Positions 1 through 9,226 of a stretch of DNA of 64,000 nt are shown here, piece after piece (the stretch's first letter is position 1; every line of letters begins with the position of its first letter). Source of the stretch: Clostridium paridis (GTDB taxonomy: Bacteria; Bacillota; Clostridia; Clostridiales; Clostridiaceae); the NCBI RefSeq assembly GCF_016765615.1, contig NZ_JAESWA010000022.1, positions 583,542 through 647,541 of the forward strand. Direction: 5' to 3'. The position numbers and the translations under genes were made by a program. A model generated the notes under the pieces. That model saw only the letters and a program-made list of their open reading frames with translations. It did not search any database and was not told where the DNA came from.

Positions 1-164
1 TATTTTAATACATCTGCTGAAATTGAGACATATTCATAATTAACATTATCATTATCATTTTTAACTGATACCACTGAAGCTAAGAGAACCACTCCAATAA
101 CTAATGAAAAAAAAATGATAGGTATTAAAACAATACCTATCTTTATCTTTATAAATTTATTCAT
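1..164 (-). CDS. N-terminal fragment of a membrane-anchored or secreted protein, probably the CwlT-type cell-wall hydrolase of the ICE
   Basis: The 54 codons visible on the minus strand start at an ATG preceded by GGGAGGT and run off the left edge. They encode a short basic N-terminus, a hydrophobic segment (about residues 8-29) and an acidic Asn/Asp linker leading to a VSISADVLKY stretch. In Tn916-type elements the gene after VirB6 is a two-domain lysozyme/NlpC-P60 hydrolase with a similar anchor that opens the murein during mating. The 8-bp overlap with the VirB6-like gene and the position support that reading. The catalytic domains lie outside the window, so identity is inferred from context. 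Confidence 0.6.
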   Translation of the reverse strand, partial: MNKFIKIKIGIVLIPIIFFSLVIGVVLLASVVSVKNDNDNVNYEYVSISADVLK

Positions 165-2247
165 TTATAAACCTCCCACGATTAGAAGAAGTTCTTTTAT
201 CACTTGCCCTATTTGTCCTATTCATATACTCTTTTCTTATATTACTTTTAAAATTACTATCAATTGGAGTCTCTTTAATAGAACTCTTACTTACCTTTTC
301 CCTATTTCTATTTAACCCTTCACTAGATAATTTAAATTCTTTATTTATATTTTCTCTTTTAATATAGTCCTTCCGTTTATTCTGCTTATCGCTTCCTTCT
401 GCCTTATTATTAGAACTTCTATCTGCATTTAATGTAGTAGGCTTTCCACTATCATAGCTTTTCATATTCTTCATTCTTCTATCTGATAAGTTATTCTTTT
501 TATCTCCATAAGGTTTATTCATTCTATTTTTATGAACACTTCTCCTAGCTTCATTAAACATTTTCTCACTTTCATATTCATTTTTTAAATCTTCTAATGA
601 ACCAACTCTGTTTTTAATTCCAGTTTTAATATTACTTGGTGTAGATTTAATTTTATTTCCTAAAGCATCCTTTTTCATGCCTATATTATCCTTTATGCTT
701 AATGCCTTTCCTATCTTATTACCTGTTTTGCTCATAATACTTCTATCAGTTAGTCCCTCATTATTTTCTGTGTTTTTCCTATTTAAATTTTTTCTTCTGT
801 TTAAAAGGATTGCTCCAGGATTATTCTTTAGCGGATTACTTTCAGTATCTCCAGTATTACCACCTTCAAATTTTCGTTTAGTAAGTTTTCTTAATCTATT
901 CATCATATAAAGTGACTTTATACTAAATTTATCCCCTTTACTTTTCCCATTCATAAAATCAAAAGCAGACAATACTTCATTAGATTTTCGATATGCTAAA
1001 AAGAAAAATAATAACTGTGCAAAAAATACAAACAAGAAACCATATTTATTTTCGTCAGATACAATATATAAAAACTCACTAATAGTAAAAACTAGAGAAG
1101 TTATAAGGCACAGCCCTTGCCTTTTTAATACAGACCCTAGCAAATTAGTAACTCCCCTTATTGCATTTCCTGAAAATCCTGGTATAAGTCCAGCAGTTAA
1201 ATTAAGTGGTAATACTACAGCATAAAACAAAAATGAAAGTTGATAATATAGTAGTGCACCAGCAAACAATAAAACAACAGCCGAGAAAATGATATTTAAA
1301 AAGAACGTTAAAATAACAATTCCAAGCCTTGCTGCTAATCCACCTATGCTCATATAAGTATTTCCGTTATTTTCCACTTCCTTTTTTACAGCTTCTTCCC
1401 TTTCATTTGAACCATTAGTATTATTTAGAATAGATGCTACTCTATTAGAATCATCTTTATTTATATCATTTATATTTGAGTTCCCATACTGTAATAAAAG
1501 ATAGGGTTTTTGCACTTGAATTTGAAACAATCTATCTCTTATACTTGCCACTGCTTCATCATTAGTCATACTTTTCTCTGGAGAAACTACAGTACTTCCT
1601 ATACCGAGCATTCCTGAAGATACTTCCTTACTAAAATCATTTATCTTTAACAAGTATTGGTCACTAAATAACGAATAACCAACAAGCCCTCCCATAACTA
1701 CTATAAAAGATAAAACTGAAGATAGAGCCTTTGACATTTCCCTTTTTAAAAGCCCAACTACTACTAAATAAGTTCCTACCGCTAAAATTAATAGCATAAT
1801 AAAGCCCGGTAAAAGCCCATTTGACATCAATCCATTCTCATTAAAACCAATAACATTTTGAATCATTGGTTTAATTTGTTTTAATATATCTGATATAAAA
1901 TCTAGGGAATAAGCTTGCTCAACTAGAAATCCAACAAAGTACGCTAATAGATTATTAATACTAAATATTGCATTTGTAATTAAATTTACTCCAGTCCCTA
2001 GTCCCTTCATAACATTATCTCCCCAATTCCATGGAAGAGCTGGACTTCCAGCATCATAATAGAAATCAAGTGAATAATTATCTAAAGGGTATCTATTATA
2101 CTCATATGTTTTAGATGCGTTGGTATAATCTGATACAAAGTCACTTGCATGAGTAATATATTTAAAAGAACCTACACATAAAAGGATTACTATAAACACT
2201 AATGCTATAATAATCCTTTTCTTATTATTACTTATCTCCTTAAACAT
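157..2247 (-). CDS. VirB6/TrbL-like polytopic conjugation membrane protein (Tn916 Orf15 / TcpH type)
   Basis: Predicted 696-residue channel component of the mating-pair type IV secretion system. A hydrophobic segment near residues 10-30 is followed by an extracytoplasmic stretch. Membrane segments are visible near 95-115, 148-170, 180-198, 310-350 and 385-425. The last 250 or so residues are a charged Lys/Asn/Arg/Ser-rich tail, as in the family. I chose ATG 2247, not GTG 2256, because AAGGTG sits six bases before the ATG. This start overlaps the end of the VirB4 gene by 8 bp, implying translational coupling. The next gene again overlaps by 8 bp. Order VirB4, VirB6, hydrolase matches Tn916 orf16-15-14. 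Confidence 0.85.
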   Translation of the reverse strand: MFKEISNNKKRIIIALVFIVILLCVGSFKYITHASDFVSDYTNASKTYEYNRYPLDNYSLDFYYDAGSPALPWNWGDNVMKGLGTGVNLITNAIFSINNLLAYFVGFLVEQAYSLDFISDILKQIKPMIQNVIGFNENGLMSNGLLPGFIMLLILAVGTYLVVVGLLKREMSKALSSVLSFIVVMGGLVGYSLFSDQYLLKINDFSKEVSSGMLGIGSTVVSPEKSMTNDEAVASIRDRLFQIQVQKPYLLLQYGNSNINDINKDDSNRVASILNNTNGSNEREEAVKKEVENNGNTYMSIGGLAARLGIVILTFFLNIIFSAVVLLFAGALLYYQLSFLFYAVVLPLNLTAGLIPGFSGNAIRGVTNLLGSVLKRQGLCLITSLVFTISEFLYIVSDENKYGFLFVFFAQLLFFFLAYRKSNEVLSAFDFMNGKSKGDKFSIKSLYMMNRLRKLTKRKFEGGNTGDTESNPLKNNPGAILLNRRKNLNRKNTENNEGLTDRSIMSKTGNKIGKALSIKDNIGMKKDALGNKIKSTPSNIKTGIKNRVGSLEDLKNEYESEKMFNEARRSVHKNRMNKPYGDKKNNLSDRRMKNMKSYDSGKPTTLNADRSSNNKAEGSDKQNKRKDYIKRENINKEFKLSSEGLNRNREKVSKSSIKETPIDSNFKSNIRKEYMNRTNRASDKRTSSNRGRFINE

Positions 2248-4672
2248 TTTCTTCACCTTCTTTATTCATAGGTGGACGAGTATCAAAGGCGTTAAATAAA
2301 TCACTAAATACTAAATCAACATCTAATCTGCCTATATGTCCATAGATATCTTGGAATAAACATTGACCAGTTTCTAAATTCTTAATTGCATCTATATTCT
2401 CTTTATTTACCTCCAATCCTAAGAAGTCTAAATCTGCCTCAATTTCTTCAATCTTAGTTGACCTAAACACAAATTTCATACCTATATTATTTTTAGCATC
2501 ATCATCTAAATCTAAAGCCGATTGAGTTGCTATAGATGCACCACTATTTTTAGAACGTCCAACTCTTACAAGTTTATTTACTAATACTCTTCCTTGCTGA
2601 ACTTTACTCATTACCCAAGCCTCATCTAAATGAGATATCTTAAATACACTTCTATCATCTTCAATAAATTCTACTGCAAAATAAGATACAACCATAAGCA
2701 TCGCAATACTTAAGATTTCCATACTGCTATAGTCTTTTTGTTCTATTTCTTTATCAGGTAACTTCAAATCTTCAATTTGAATTATATTTATAGCTTTTGA
2801 TACATCTATTTTCTTTTCTGTTTCTCCATCACCAAATAATAATATTGAAAAACCTAAATCTACAAATGATTCTATGTGAATACCAATTTCCTTGGCTACT
2901 TCATTATCTGAATTCTTAAGAGCTTCTACTATTTTAGTCATACAAGGATTGTTCCCATCACTAATTAATGAAATATACTTCTTTAATACAGGAAACCTCT
3001 TACTATCTTTAATTGTTATTCCTGTCAAATATGATAAAATTTCAACAGCTATTGTTTCAGCCATCTTTAAATCAAATAAATTGTAAGGGTCTAATAATCC
3101 CTTGTTCTCAATATCACTAGTTAGATTTATTATATTAATATGATCTCTTAAGTATATTAAATCCTCCTTCCAGTTTCCCCTTTCACTTTTAGGGTCAATA
3201 ATTAACAATTTACTTCCTAATAAAGCACAATAATAATCTATTAAATCTGAAAGCATAGATTTACCATTACCAGTAGCCCCAACAAAAGCCATTGAGGGAG
3301 AATTGGTTATTGAACCTTTTATTCCTTGTGCTGCTATTGCTGGCTTTATGTTTACTATCTTATTGTTATCAAGATTATATCCAATATATATTCCATTTTC
3401 TTCTCCAAGTTTTGAAGTCGCTCCAAATCCCAAGGATGCTATAAAGTCAGAAGTAACATATTGAATATAATCATTTACCATAATTTCAGATGCAGGAAGA
3501 AACTCATATTGAAAATTAAGCATATCTCCAAAAGGTCTTTCAACTACCACCTTATAATCAGAATAAAAATCTTTAACAGTACTAACCCTTTCTTCTAAAG
3601 TTTCCAAACTATTAGCTGATATTCTTACTACATAATTTAACTTGTACATACTTTCTTTGGTCTTATCCAGCACAGCTTCTAGCTCATTTGCATTGTCTCT
3701 AGCATCAACAAGACTACTTGAAGAGTCATTATTACTTGTCAATATGTGTTCGTCTAAATCTTTAAGTTCTTTTGATTTATTCCTTACTTTAGTTAAAGCC
3801 TCTTTATTTTGAAGAACATTAAATCTTATCGAAACATCAATAGGAAAATCTAAACTAGCCTCATCAAATAGTATTTCACTACCCGGGAAATCAAGTTCTG
3901 AAGTTACATTTGAAACAACCAAATAAGAAACATACTCCTTATTATCATCATTAGATATCTTTAAGTATTTTTCTTTTTCACTTATAAAACTATCAGACAA
4001 TCTTAAAATATCATACAACCCTCCTAATTCTACAGGCTTAGGCTTATAAGAATAATCTTCATAAGCACATTTATTTTTACAATAAAGATGATTTATTATA
4101 TATCCATAGTCTTTAGAAGTTATCTTTTCTAATCTAAATCTCTTATTCACTCTTTTATATAATAACTTTTCTAATTTTTTGTACTTTTCTATATCTACAC
4201 TATTAACTTTTGTAAAGTCATTTATAAACATTGAATTTACTGAATTCGCAAAATCTATAAACCCTAATTTCAATTCTTTTAGTATATTTTTTAGATTTAT
4301 ATCTTCAATAAGAGTATTCAACTTAAAGCCTATATAATGCCTGTACTTAACTTGATTTTTACCATACTTCTTCGTTAATTCTTCTGTTATATCATCAATA
4401 TGTTCTACTGCAATGTCCTTAAGGTCTCCCCTTATTTCCTTTTTGAAGCTCTCATTCATATTTGAAATTGAACTTTCTGCCCCTATTACAAGCATATGAA
4501 CATCACTTGAATTATGTTGAGTGAAGATTTCATTTAACATATTATGAATACGCATTTTTTCATCTTCAGATAAATAACCATAATTATAATCTTTTAAATG
4601 ATAATAAACAAAACATTCATTTTTGTAATTAATGATTAAATTATCATTAATAAATTTAACTGGAAATTTCAA
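2240..4672 (-). CDS. VirB4-type conjugation ATPase (Tn916 Orf16 / TcpF family)
   Basis: Large cytoplasmic ATPase, about 810 residues, that powers substrate transfer and assembly of the conjugation channel. Walker A is GATGNGKS near residue 470. Walker B is in the HLDEAW segment near residue 687. An arginine-containing RVGRSKNSG segment and ATQS follow, as in VirB4/TraC/HerA-type ATPases. The N-terminal half is the usual VirB4 domain without a membrane anchor. A TTG at 4672 lies six bases after GAAGGTG and is preferred. A GTG at 4681 would overlap its own ribosome binding site. It lies 8 bp before the VirB6 start and just after TcpE. All ATPase motifs look intact. Confidence 0.92.
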   Translation of the reverse strand: MKFPVKFINDNLIINYKNECFVYYHLKDYNYGYLSEDEKMRIHNMLNEIFTQHNSSDVHMLVIGAESSISNMNESFKKEIRGDLKDIAVEHIDDITEELTKKYGKNQVKYRHYIGFKLNTLIEDINLKNILKELKLGFIDFANSVNSMFINDFTKVNSVDIEKYKKLEKLLYKRVNKRFRLEKITSKDYGYIINHLYCKNKCAYEDYSYKPKPVELGGLYDILRLSDSFISEKEKYLKISNDDNKEYVSYLVVSNVTSELDFPGSEILFDEASLDFPIDVSIRFNVLQNKEALTKVRNKSKELKDLDEHILTSNNDSSSSLVDARDNANELEAVLDKTKESMYKLNYVVRISANSLETLEERVSTVKDFYSDYKVVVERPFGDMLNFQYEFLPASEIMVNDYIQYVTSDFIASLGFGATSKLGEENGIYIGYNLDNNKIVNIKPAIAAQGIKGSITNSPSMAFVGATGNGKSMLSDLIDYYCALLGSKLLIIDPKSERGNWKEDLIYLRDHINIINLTSDIENKGLLDPYNLFDLKMAETIAVEILSYLTGITIKDSKRFPVLKKYISLISDGNNPCMTKIVEALKNSDNEVAKEIGIHIESFVDLGFSILLFGDGETEKKIDVSKAINIIQIEDLKLPDKEIEQKDYSSMEILSIAMLMVVSYFAVEFIEDDRSVFKISHLDEAWVMSKVQQGRVLVNKLVRVGRSKNSGASIATQSALDLDDDAKNNIGMKFVFRSTKIEEIEADLDFLGLEVNKENIDAIKNLETGQCLFQDIYGHIGRLDVDLVFSDLFNAFDTRPPMNKEGEENV

Positions 4673-4689
4673 TAATAACACCTTCCCTT

Positions 4690-5058
4690 CTAATTATTTA
4701 AAACTGTAATCTCATAATCTACAACAATATTCTTTAACTTAATATCTCTTGATTTTGTTGTAAACTTGTTTCTAAATTTGTACTTAACCCAAGAAATTAA
4801 AAACTTATAAGGCTTTTTTCCATCAAAGGTTTTTTTAGACATAAACCAAGTAAATGCTACAGGAATAACAAAATACTTAATAAAATAGTTTGTTATTAAA
4901 GATAATGGGAATATATCCCCAAACATGATCGTAAAAAGTAATGAGGAAAGACCATATCCTATTTGTGTATACGTAACTGGTAATGGTAATTCTACATCAT
5001 AGATACTATATAATATCCCTTCTATTCTCCAAATATTTGTATATGCTTTTATTTTCAA
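4690..5058 (-). CDS. TcpE-like small conjugation membrane protein (Tn916 Orf17 type)
   Basis: A 122-residue protein beginning with an AYTNIWRIEGILYSI motif, the hallmark N-terminus of TcpE/Orf17 proteins that precede VirB4 in Tn916 and pCW3 tcp loci. Two hydrophobic segments (about residues 34-52 and 58-76) are followed by a basic cytoplasmic tail. TcpE is a membrane component of the mating apparatus. The start is TTG 5058, preceded by AGGAGGTGACAG. It is the first gene after a strong terminator (5084-5115), so it must rely on read-through or an internal promoter that I cannot pinpoint. Confidence 0.82.
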   Translation of the reverse strand: MKIKAYTNIWRIEGILYSIYDVELPLPVTYTQIGYGLSSLLFTIMFGDIFPLSLITNYFIKYFVIPVAFTWFMSKKTFDGKKPYKFLISWVKYKFRNKFTTKSRDIKLKNIVVDYEITVLNN

Positions 5059-5083
5059 ACTGTCACCTCCTATTTATAAAAAG

Positions 5084-5115
5084 AAAAGTACCTTAGAGAA
5101 TCCTAAAGTACCTTT
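5084..5115 (-). terminator. Intrinsic terminator closing the Tad-like cassette
   Basis: On the minus strand a 13-bp stem (5103-5115 with 5084-5096, including G-U pairs) encloses the 6-nt loop at 5097-5102 and is followed by a T-rich run. It begins 5 bp after the stop of the prepilin peptidase and lies upstream of TcpE. Confidence 0.8.
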
Positions 5116-5120
5116 ATCTA

Positions 5121-5729
5121 TTACATAAGAATTAATAATATTGTCGATAATGCTATACTTGGAGCATACGCAACATTTTTATTAAATCTCATTTCCTTAA
5201 TATTGAATTTATCTAAATTAGTAAAGAACAAAATCAAATTGCAAATTGCCATATTTAAAAACAACATTTCTAAAGTTGAATAATTGTATTTTACAGCTAT
5301 AAATAAAGATATTGACATCAATATCTCATTATCCCCTCCTCCAAAAATTTTAAATTTAGAGCATAATGTAGTAAAACAACACCAAATCACTACACTAATA
5401 GCCACATAACCAACACTTACATTTTTTATATTTATTATTAGATAGATTACTGATACTCCCATAGTAATATAGTTAAAAATTGAATACACGTACATAGTTT
5501 TATAGTCTATATATGCACTGATGATTAAATATATAAAGAGATAAAAAAGAAATACAAAACTCATACTTAATTTATATTTGTAATACAACACAGCTACAGA
5601 CACTAGAATTGATATACTTACTATAATTTCTCTTTTTATCTCTAAATCACTATTATCATTACACTTGACTATTAATAAAGCCCCATAAAAAATAAAAACG
5701 CCTATTATAGAGAACACTACAATAGCCAT
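5121..5729 (-). CDS. Type IV prepilin peptidase, TadV/CpaA-like (A24 family)
   Basis: A 202-residue polytopic membrane aspartic protease that would cleave the leader of the pilin and pseudopilins encoded upstream. The first catalytic Asp is in the AYIDYKTMYVYSIFN segment (about residue 73). The second is in the FGGGDNEIL segment, matching the family's GxGD motif. Six or so hydrophobic segments surround them. There is no N-terminal methylase domain, as is usual for the short TadV/CpaA group. It follows the secreted-protein gene by 1 bp and is the last gene before a terminator, so it belongs to the Tad unit and not to the VirB4 unit. Confidence 0.85.
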   Translation of the reverse strand: MAIVVFSIIGVFIFYGALLIVKCNDNSDLEIKREIIVSISILVSVAVLYYKYKLSMSFVFLFYLFIYLIISAYIDYKTMYVYSIFNYITMGVSVIYLIINIKNVSVGYVAISVVIWCCFTTLCSKFKIFGGGDNEILMSISLFIAVKYNYSTLEMLFLNMAICNLILFFTNLDKFNIKEMRFNKNVAYAPSIALSTILLILM

Positions 5730-5730
5730 C

Positions 5731-7515
5731 TTACCTATTCATTAACCTTATCCTAGTTTTTAATTCATCAAGAATGTTTCCAGTCACCGAAAATGGTGGA
5801 TATACAACTTTCTCTTTATCTTTCTTATAAGCCTTTACTTGTACGTTATAACTATTCATTTCCGTTTCTAATGGTATAAAAAACTCATAATCTATACTAT
5901 CTGCCTTTTGAGGAGTAAGTGTAATTTCTTTATTAAGTGTATCATCTAAAGAACTTAATTCCGTAGGGAATGTTATATTAATTCTATCAACTCCTCCTGT
6001 TACATTTATCTTAAGTATTCCTTTTTCTCCACTTTTAAATATTGGGTCATGTGGGTCAAGAACTCTTACTATATTTGCATTCAATGTAAAAACATCAGTA
6101 TCTTTACTTAATAGAGTTCTTTCATTACCTACATTATCAATCGCCTTTACCTTTACATTTACCGTATCAGCATTTCCATTAAATAAATCTTGTAGATTTT
6201 TTCCTCCTTTATATATTCCATTATTATTTTTTAAATCTTCTTCTACAACATTTAATTGACTATCATTAAGTGAATATTCTGCCCATATTCTTTTTACACC
6301 TGAACCAATCTCAACTACATTGGATACATTTATGCTCATATCAGATGTAACATTGTCATAATAGCAGTCAACTATACCATTAGGAGCTACCCCATCACTT
6401 TTTACAACTGCCTTTTTAATATCTTCCCATAGCGTTGTTTCCCTTAATAACTTCGTAGGGTCTGTATAATCTCCATCTTGGTATAATCTTAATAAAGGAT
6501 AAATATAATAGGTTTTATTATCTTGTGTAATCTTAGCTGAAAAATTAGCTTCAGTATTAGTAGAACTAGTTCTATTAACACTTGTAGAAATAAGCTGCAT
6601 TAAAACTGAACTGTTTGTAGTTGTCCCATTAGAAGAAGTATTTTGACTATTATTTACATATCCATTGAAATTAATTTGTGAATTTGTTTCATCTTTCATT
6701 ATTGCATGAAGTGAATTAATTTTATAATCTGAATTAGCAGTCGCAGTACTTCCACTTATCTTAATTGAAAATTGATTATTAGGTTGTACCCAATATATAT
6801 TATTATTCGTGTATTCATTACCTGATATTGAAACAGGATTAGACTTAATATCAGATGCTTTTAGCGTTACAGTCCCAGAATAATTTTGACTATATTTATA
6901 AACCCTTGTATCTGGTTTAGATACTGTACCAGTGTAATACCATGTACTCCAATAAGATTCCATTATTTGAAATCCTCCATCACGAGGTGGTTCTGGATTT
7001 GCTGGCTGAATATCAAATGCGGGGTCTGATTGTCTATATACTATTCCGCTATACTCTCCAACTCTATAATTTTGAGACAACGGATATAACCAAAGATAGT
7101 CAGTATCCAATTGTACATAAGTCCAACCATGAACCATATATTCATCATGCTGTGGTTGGTCAAGAGTTCCCCTTGGAATCCAACTACCATTTGCCCAACT
7201 CCATACTCCCCATTTCTTTTTCTTCTGAGTTCTTCCATCATCAATCCAATTCCCATATGCATCATTTACCCCAGTAACTATCTTACTATCAGCTGGAGAA
7301 CCGCTTATGAGAGTTTTAGTCACTCCTTGTCCTGTTAGTACCCCAACATACGTGCCATCATCATAATATATAGAATTGGGCAAGTCATTACTTGAACTTG
7401 TTTTTGTTTGTGTCACTGTTTTACTTTCTACTGGTAAAGAAAAAGCAGGAATACTAGTGGAAAGTATCACTCCTATTCCCACTAACATTCCTGTTACTAT
7501 TAATCTTATTTTAAT
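5731..7515 (-). CDS. Large secreted protein of the Tad-like cassette, candidate surface adhesin or pilus-associated protein
   Basis: I do not recognise the family. The N-terminus is a signal peptide (basic residues, hydrophobic core, cleavage around AFSLP). The mature part of about 560 residues is rich in Asn, Ser, Thr and Tyr, with no membrane anchor or LPxTG. Four YxGxV-like motifs occur in the first third (YVGVL, YSGIV, YTGTV, YSGTV), and the C-terminal third looks like beta-sandwich domains. The first ATG (7488) lacks a good ribosome binding site. An in-frame ATT at 7513-7515 lies 5 bases after AAGGTG and would supply the Lys/Arg residues of the signal peptide. It sits between the CWB2 protein and the prepilin peptidase. 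Confidence 0.7.
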   Translation of the reverse strand: MKIRLIVTGMLVGIGVILSTSIPAFSLPVESKTVTQTKTSSSNDLPNSIYYDDGTYVGVLTGQGVTKTLISGSPADSKIVTGVNDAYGNWIDDGRTQKKKKWGVWSWANGSWIPRGTLDQPQHDEYMVHGWTYVQLDTDYLWLYPLSQNYRVGEYSGIVYRQSDPAFDIQPANPEPPRDGGFQIMESYWSTWYYTGTVSKPDTRVYKYSQNYSGTVTLKASDIKSNPVSISGNEYTNNNIYWVQPNNQFSIKISGSTATANSDYKINSLHAIMKDETNSQINFNGYVNNSQNTSSNGTTTNSSVLMQLISTSVNRTSSTNTEANFSAKITQDNKTYYIYPLLRLYQDGDYTDPTKLLRETTLWEDIKKAVVKSDGVAPNGIVDCYYDNVTSDMSINVSNVVEIGSGVKRIWAEYSLNDSQLNVVEEDLKNNNGIYKGGKNLQDLFNGNADTVNVKVKAIDNVGNERTLLSKDTDVFTLNANIVRVLDPHDPIFKSGEKGILKINVTGGVDRINITFPTELSSLDDTLNKEITLTPQKADSIDYEFFIPLETEMNSYNVQVKAYKKDKEKVVYPPFSVTGNILDELKTRIRLMNR

Positions 7516-7528
7516 AAAATCACCTTCT

Positions 7529-8869
7529 TTAATTCATCATTAAATAATACCCTTCCCCAAAACAAGCTGCTCCATTTGTGGATATTAACATATAAACATA
7601 TCTACGAACTTTTCCATCTACTTGAGTTTCTTCTTTTAAAACTTTAAAATAGTAGTCTTGTATATAAAGTGAACCATTAGGTAATCTATCTGTTGTTTGA
7701 ATATGATAATAATTTCCGTCATATGGTAACTTTCTTTCATTTATCATTCCTCCATCAATTATTGAGGCATCAGCTGTTTTTGATATTGAATTCATATATG
7801 AAACTGATGGTCTTTCTGGAACATCTGGTTGATAAACTTTTGGTGGTATTGTTATATTGGTCAAATTTCTTTCAGCATCTTGACCTATTGCACCATAAGA
7901 ACCAAGGAAAGTTAAGTTAATTATCTTGGTATTTGAAGCTAAATATTGTTTTGTAGCTGTAATATCCTTGTCATTTACTAAAAGTATAGGAGCATTTAAT
8001 TTTGATGCTAGTACACTTCCACTTAATGCATCTGGAAAATCAAAGCCAGTTGCTATAACTGCATTCGTTGTATTTAGATTAAAAGCCTTTGCTATACCTA
8101 CAGATGTTTCAAATCTATCTTTTCCACCGATTCTTACAATGTTGCTAGAACTAATAGAAGGTAATGTCGCCTTTATTTGATTAACAACCTTATCTGAAAC
8201 AACTCCAGCACTTCCAACTATATAAATCTTACTAGGTTGTATATCTTTTAGCGTACTTATACTAGGAGCTGGTAAACTATCTTTATAACTAAGTGCTATA
8301 GGATATTGTTTAATTCCCGCTACACTAGAAATTGATAACGCATCTGGAAAATCAAGTCCAGTTGCTATTACCACTGGCGTTCCCTTTGGTACACTTAGTT
8401 TTTGATTTATGATTCTAGCAGTTTCTTCTCTATTCTTTCCGCCTAGTCTTATCACATTGTTATACCCATTTGCCTTTATTTGACTTATAAGCTTATCAGG
8501 AATTACACCTGAACTACCTAAGATATATATAGTTCCAGTTTTAGATAAATTCTTTCTTATAAAATCTAAATCCATAGCATTATAACTATCATTTCCAGTT
8601 AAAAGTATTGGAGCATTTAATTTTGCCGCTAATACACTTCCAGTTAAAGCATCAGGAAAGTCACTTCCAGTTGCTAAAACTACATTATTTACAGTAGAAT
8701 TTTTAATAACTTCATAGCTTATAGCCGTTGCAGTCTCATATCTATCTTTTCCTTGCAGTCTCTTACTATTTAAAGTCTGTGCCTGAACTTTTATTTGACT
8801 AGAAGAAATAATAATACTTGAAATTATCATACTTCCTAAAAATATTTTTGCTATCTTCCCTTTACCCAT
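7529..8869 (-). CDS. Secreted protein with three cell-wall-binding type 2 (CWB2) repeats
   Basis: 446 residues with a cleavable signal peptide (about 1-31) and three CWB2 repeats (about 35-125, 130-225 and 230-335). Each carries the RYETA/REETA/RFETS, TGxDFPDALS and APILL-type motifs. In clostridia CWB2 domains bind the secondary wall polymer non-covalently. The C-terminal 100 residues are a separate domain I do not recognise. The ATG follows GGGGGAG. It lies in the Tad-like cassette downstream of an RHH gene and its promoter. It probably anchors or stabilises the pilus machinery, or the following secreted protein, at the cell wall; that role is inferred. Confidence 0.9.
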   Translation of the reverse strand: MGKGKIAKIFLGSMIISSIIISSSQIKVQAQTLNSKRLQGKDRYETATAISYEVIKNSTVNNVVLATGSDFPDALTGSVLAAKLNAPILLTGNDSYNAMDLDFIRKNLSKTGTIYILGSSGVIPDKLISQIKANGYNNVIRLGGKNREETARIINQKLSVPKGTPVVIATGLDFPDALSISSVAGIKQYPIALSYKDSLPAPSISTLKDIQPSKIYIVGSAGVVSDKVVNQIKATLPSISSSNIVRIGGKDRFETSVGIAKAFNLNTTNAVIATGFDFPDALSGSVLASKLNAPILLVNDKDITATKQYLASNTKIINLTFLGSYGAIGQDAERNLTNITIPPKVYQPDVPERPSVSYMNSISKTADASIIDGGMINERKLPYDGNYYHIQTTDRLPNGSLYIQDYYFKVLKEETQVDGKVRRYVYMLISTNGAACFGEGYYLMMN

Positions 8870-8901
8870 TTTGAACTCCCCCTTGAAAATGAATTAACAT
8901 T

Positions 8902-9066
8902 CTATTTGTTTTCTTTATTTATTCTTTCAACTATACTTGTCATTATATCCATCTTTATCAAAAGCCTTATATAATCAGACCTACTTTTAACACCATATTT
9001 TTTACACTGTTCATCTAATTTTCTTAATGTTTCTTCATCAATATCCTTAATATCTATTCTTGGCAT
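8902..9066 (-). CDS. Small ribbon-helix-helix DNA-binding protein
   Basis: A 54-residue protein with the beta strand RIDIKDID, then EETLRKLDEQCKKYG and SRSDYIRLLI. This is the strand-helix-helix layout of Arc/CopG-type regulators. The start at 9066 is chosen because GTGGAG lies eight bases upstream; the longer reading from 9084 has none. It has its own promoter (9184-9212), whose spacer contains an inverted repeat, and is followed by the CWB2 gene. It is probably an autorepressor of the surface-protein end of the Tad cassette; that role is inferred. Confidence 0.7.
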   Translation of the reverse strand: MPRIDIKDIDEETLRKLDEQCKKYGVKSRSDYIRLLIKMDIMTSIVERINKENK

Positions 9067-9183
9067 AAACATTCTCCACTTCATTTAAAATTAATATACT
9101 TATTTTAACATTCACTTTACATAATTTCCACAATATATAACTAGCTGTAATTTATGATGTTATTTACCATATATCTTAATTAT

Positions 9184-9212
9184 ATTATACGCTTATTTGC
9201 CGTATAAATCAA
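9184..9212 (-). promoter_or_regulatory. Promoter of the RHH/CWB2 unit with an inverted repeat in the spacer
   Basis: On the minus strand TTGATT (9207-9212) is separated by exactly 17 bp from TATAAT (9184-9189). Inside the promoter lies the inverted repeat TATACG/CGTATA, well placed as an operator. It starts 15 bp after the stop of the CpaB-like gene. Confidence 0.65.
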
Positions 9213-9226
9213 GGGTTCATTTTCAC

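Noticed and set aside
6942-7338. Three overlapping open frames of 74-111 codons on both strands
   Set aside because: Shadows inside the secreted-protein gene, where codon choice leaves several frames open; none has a ribosome binding site.
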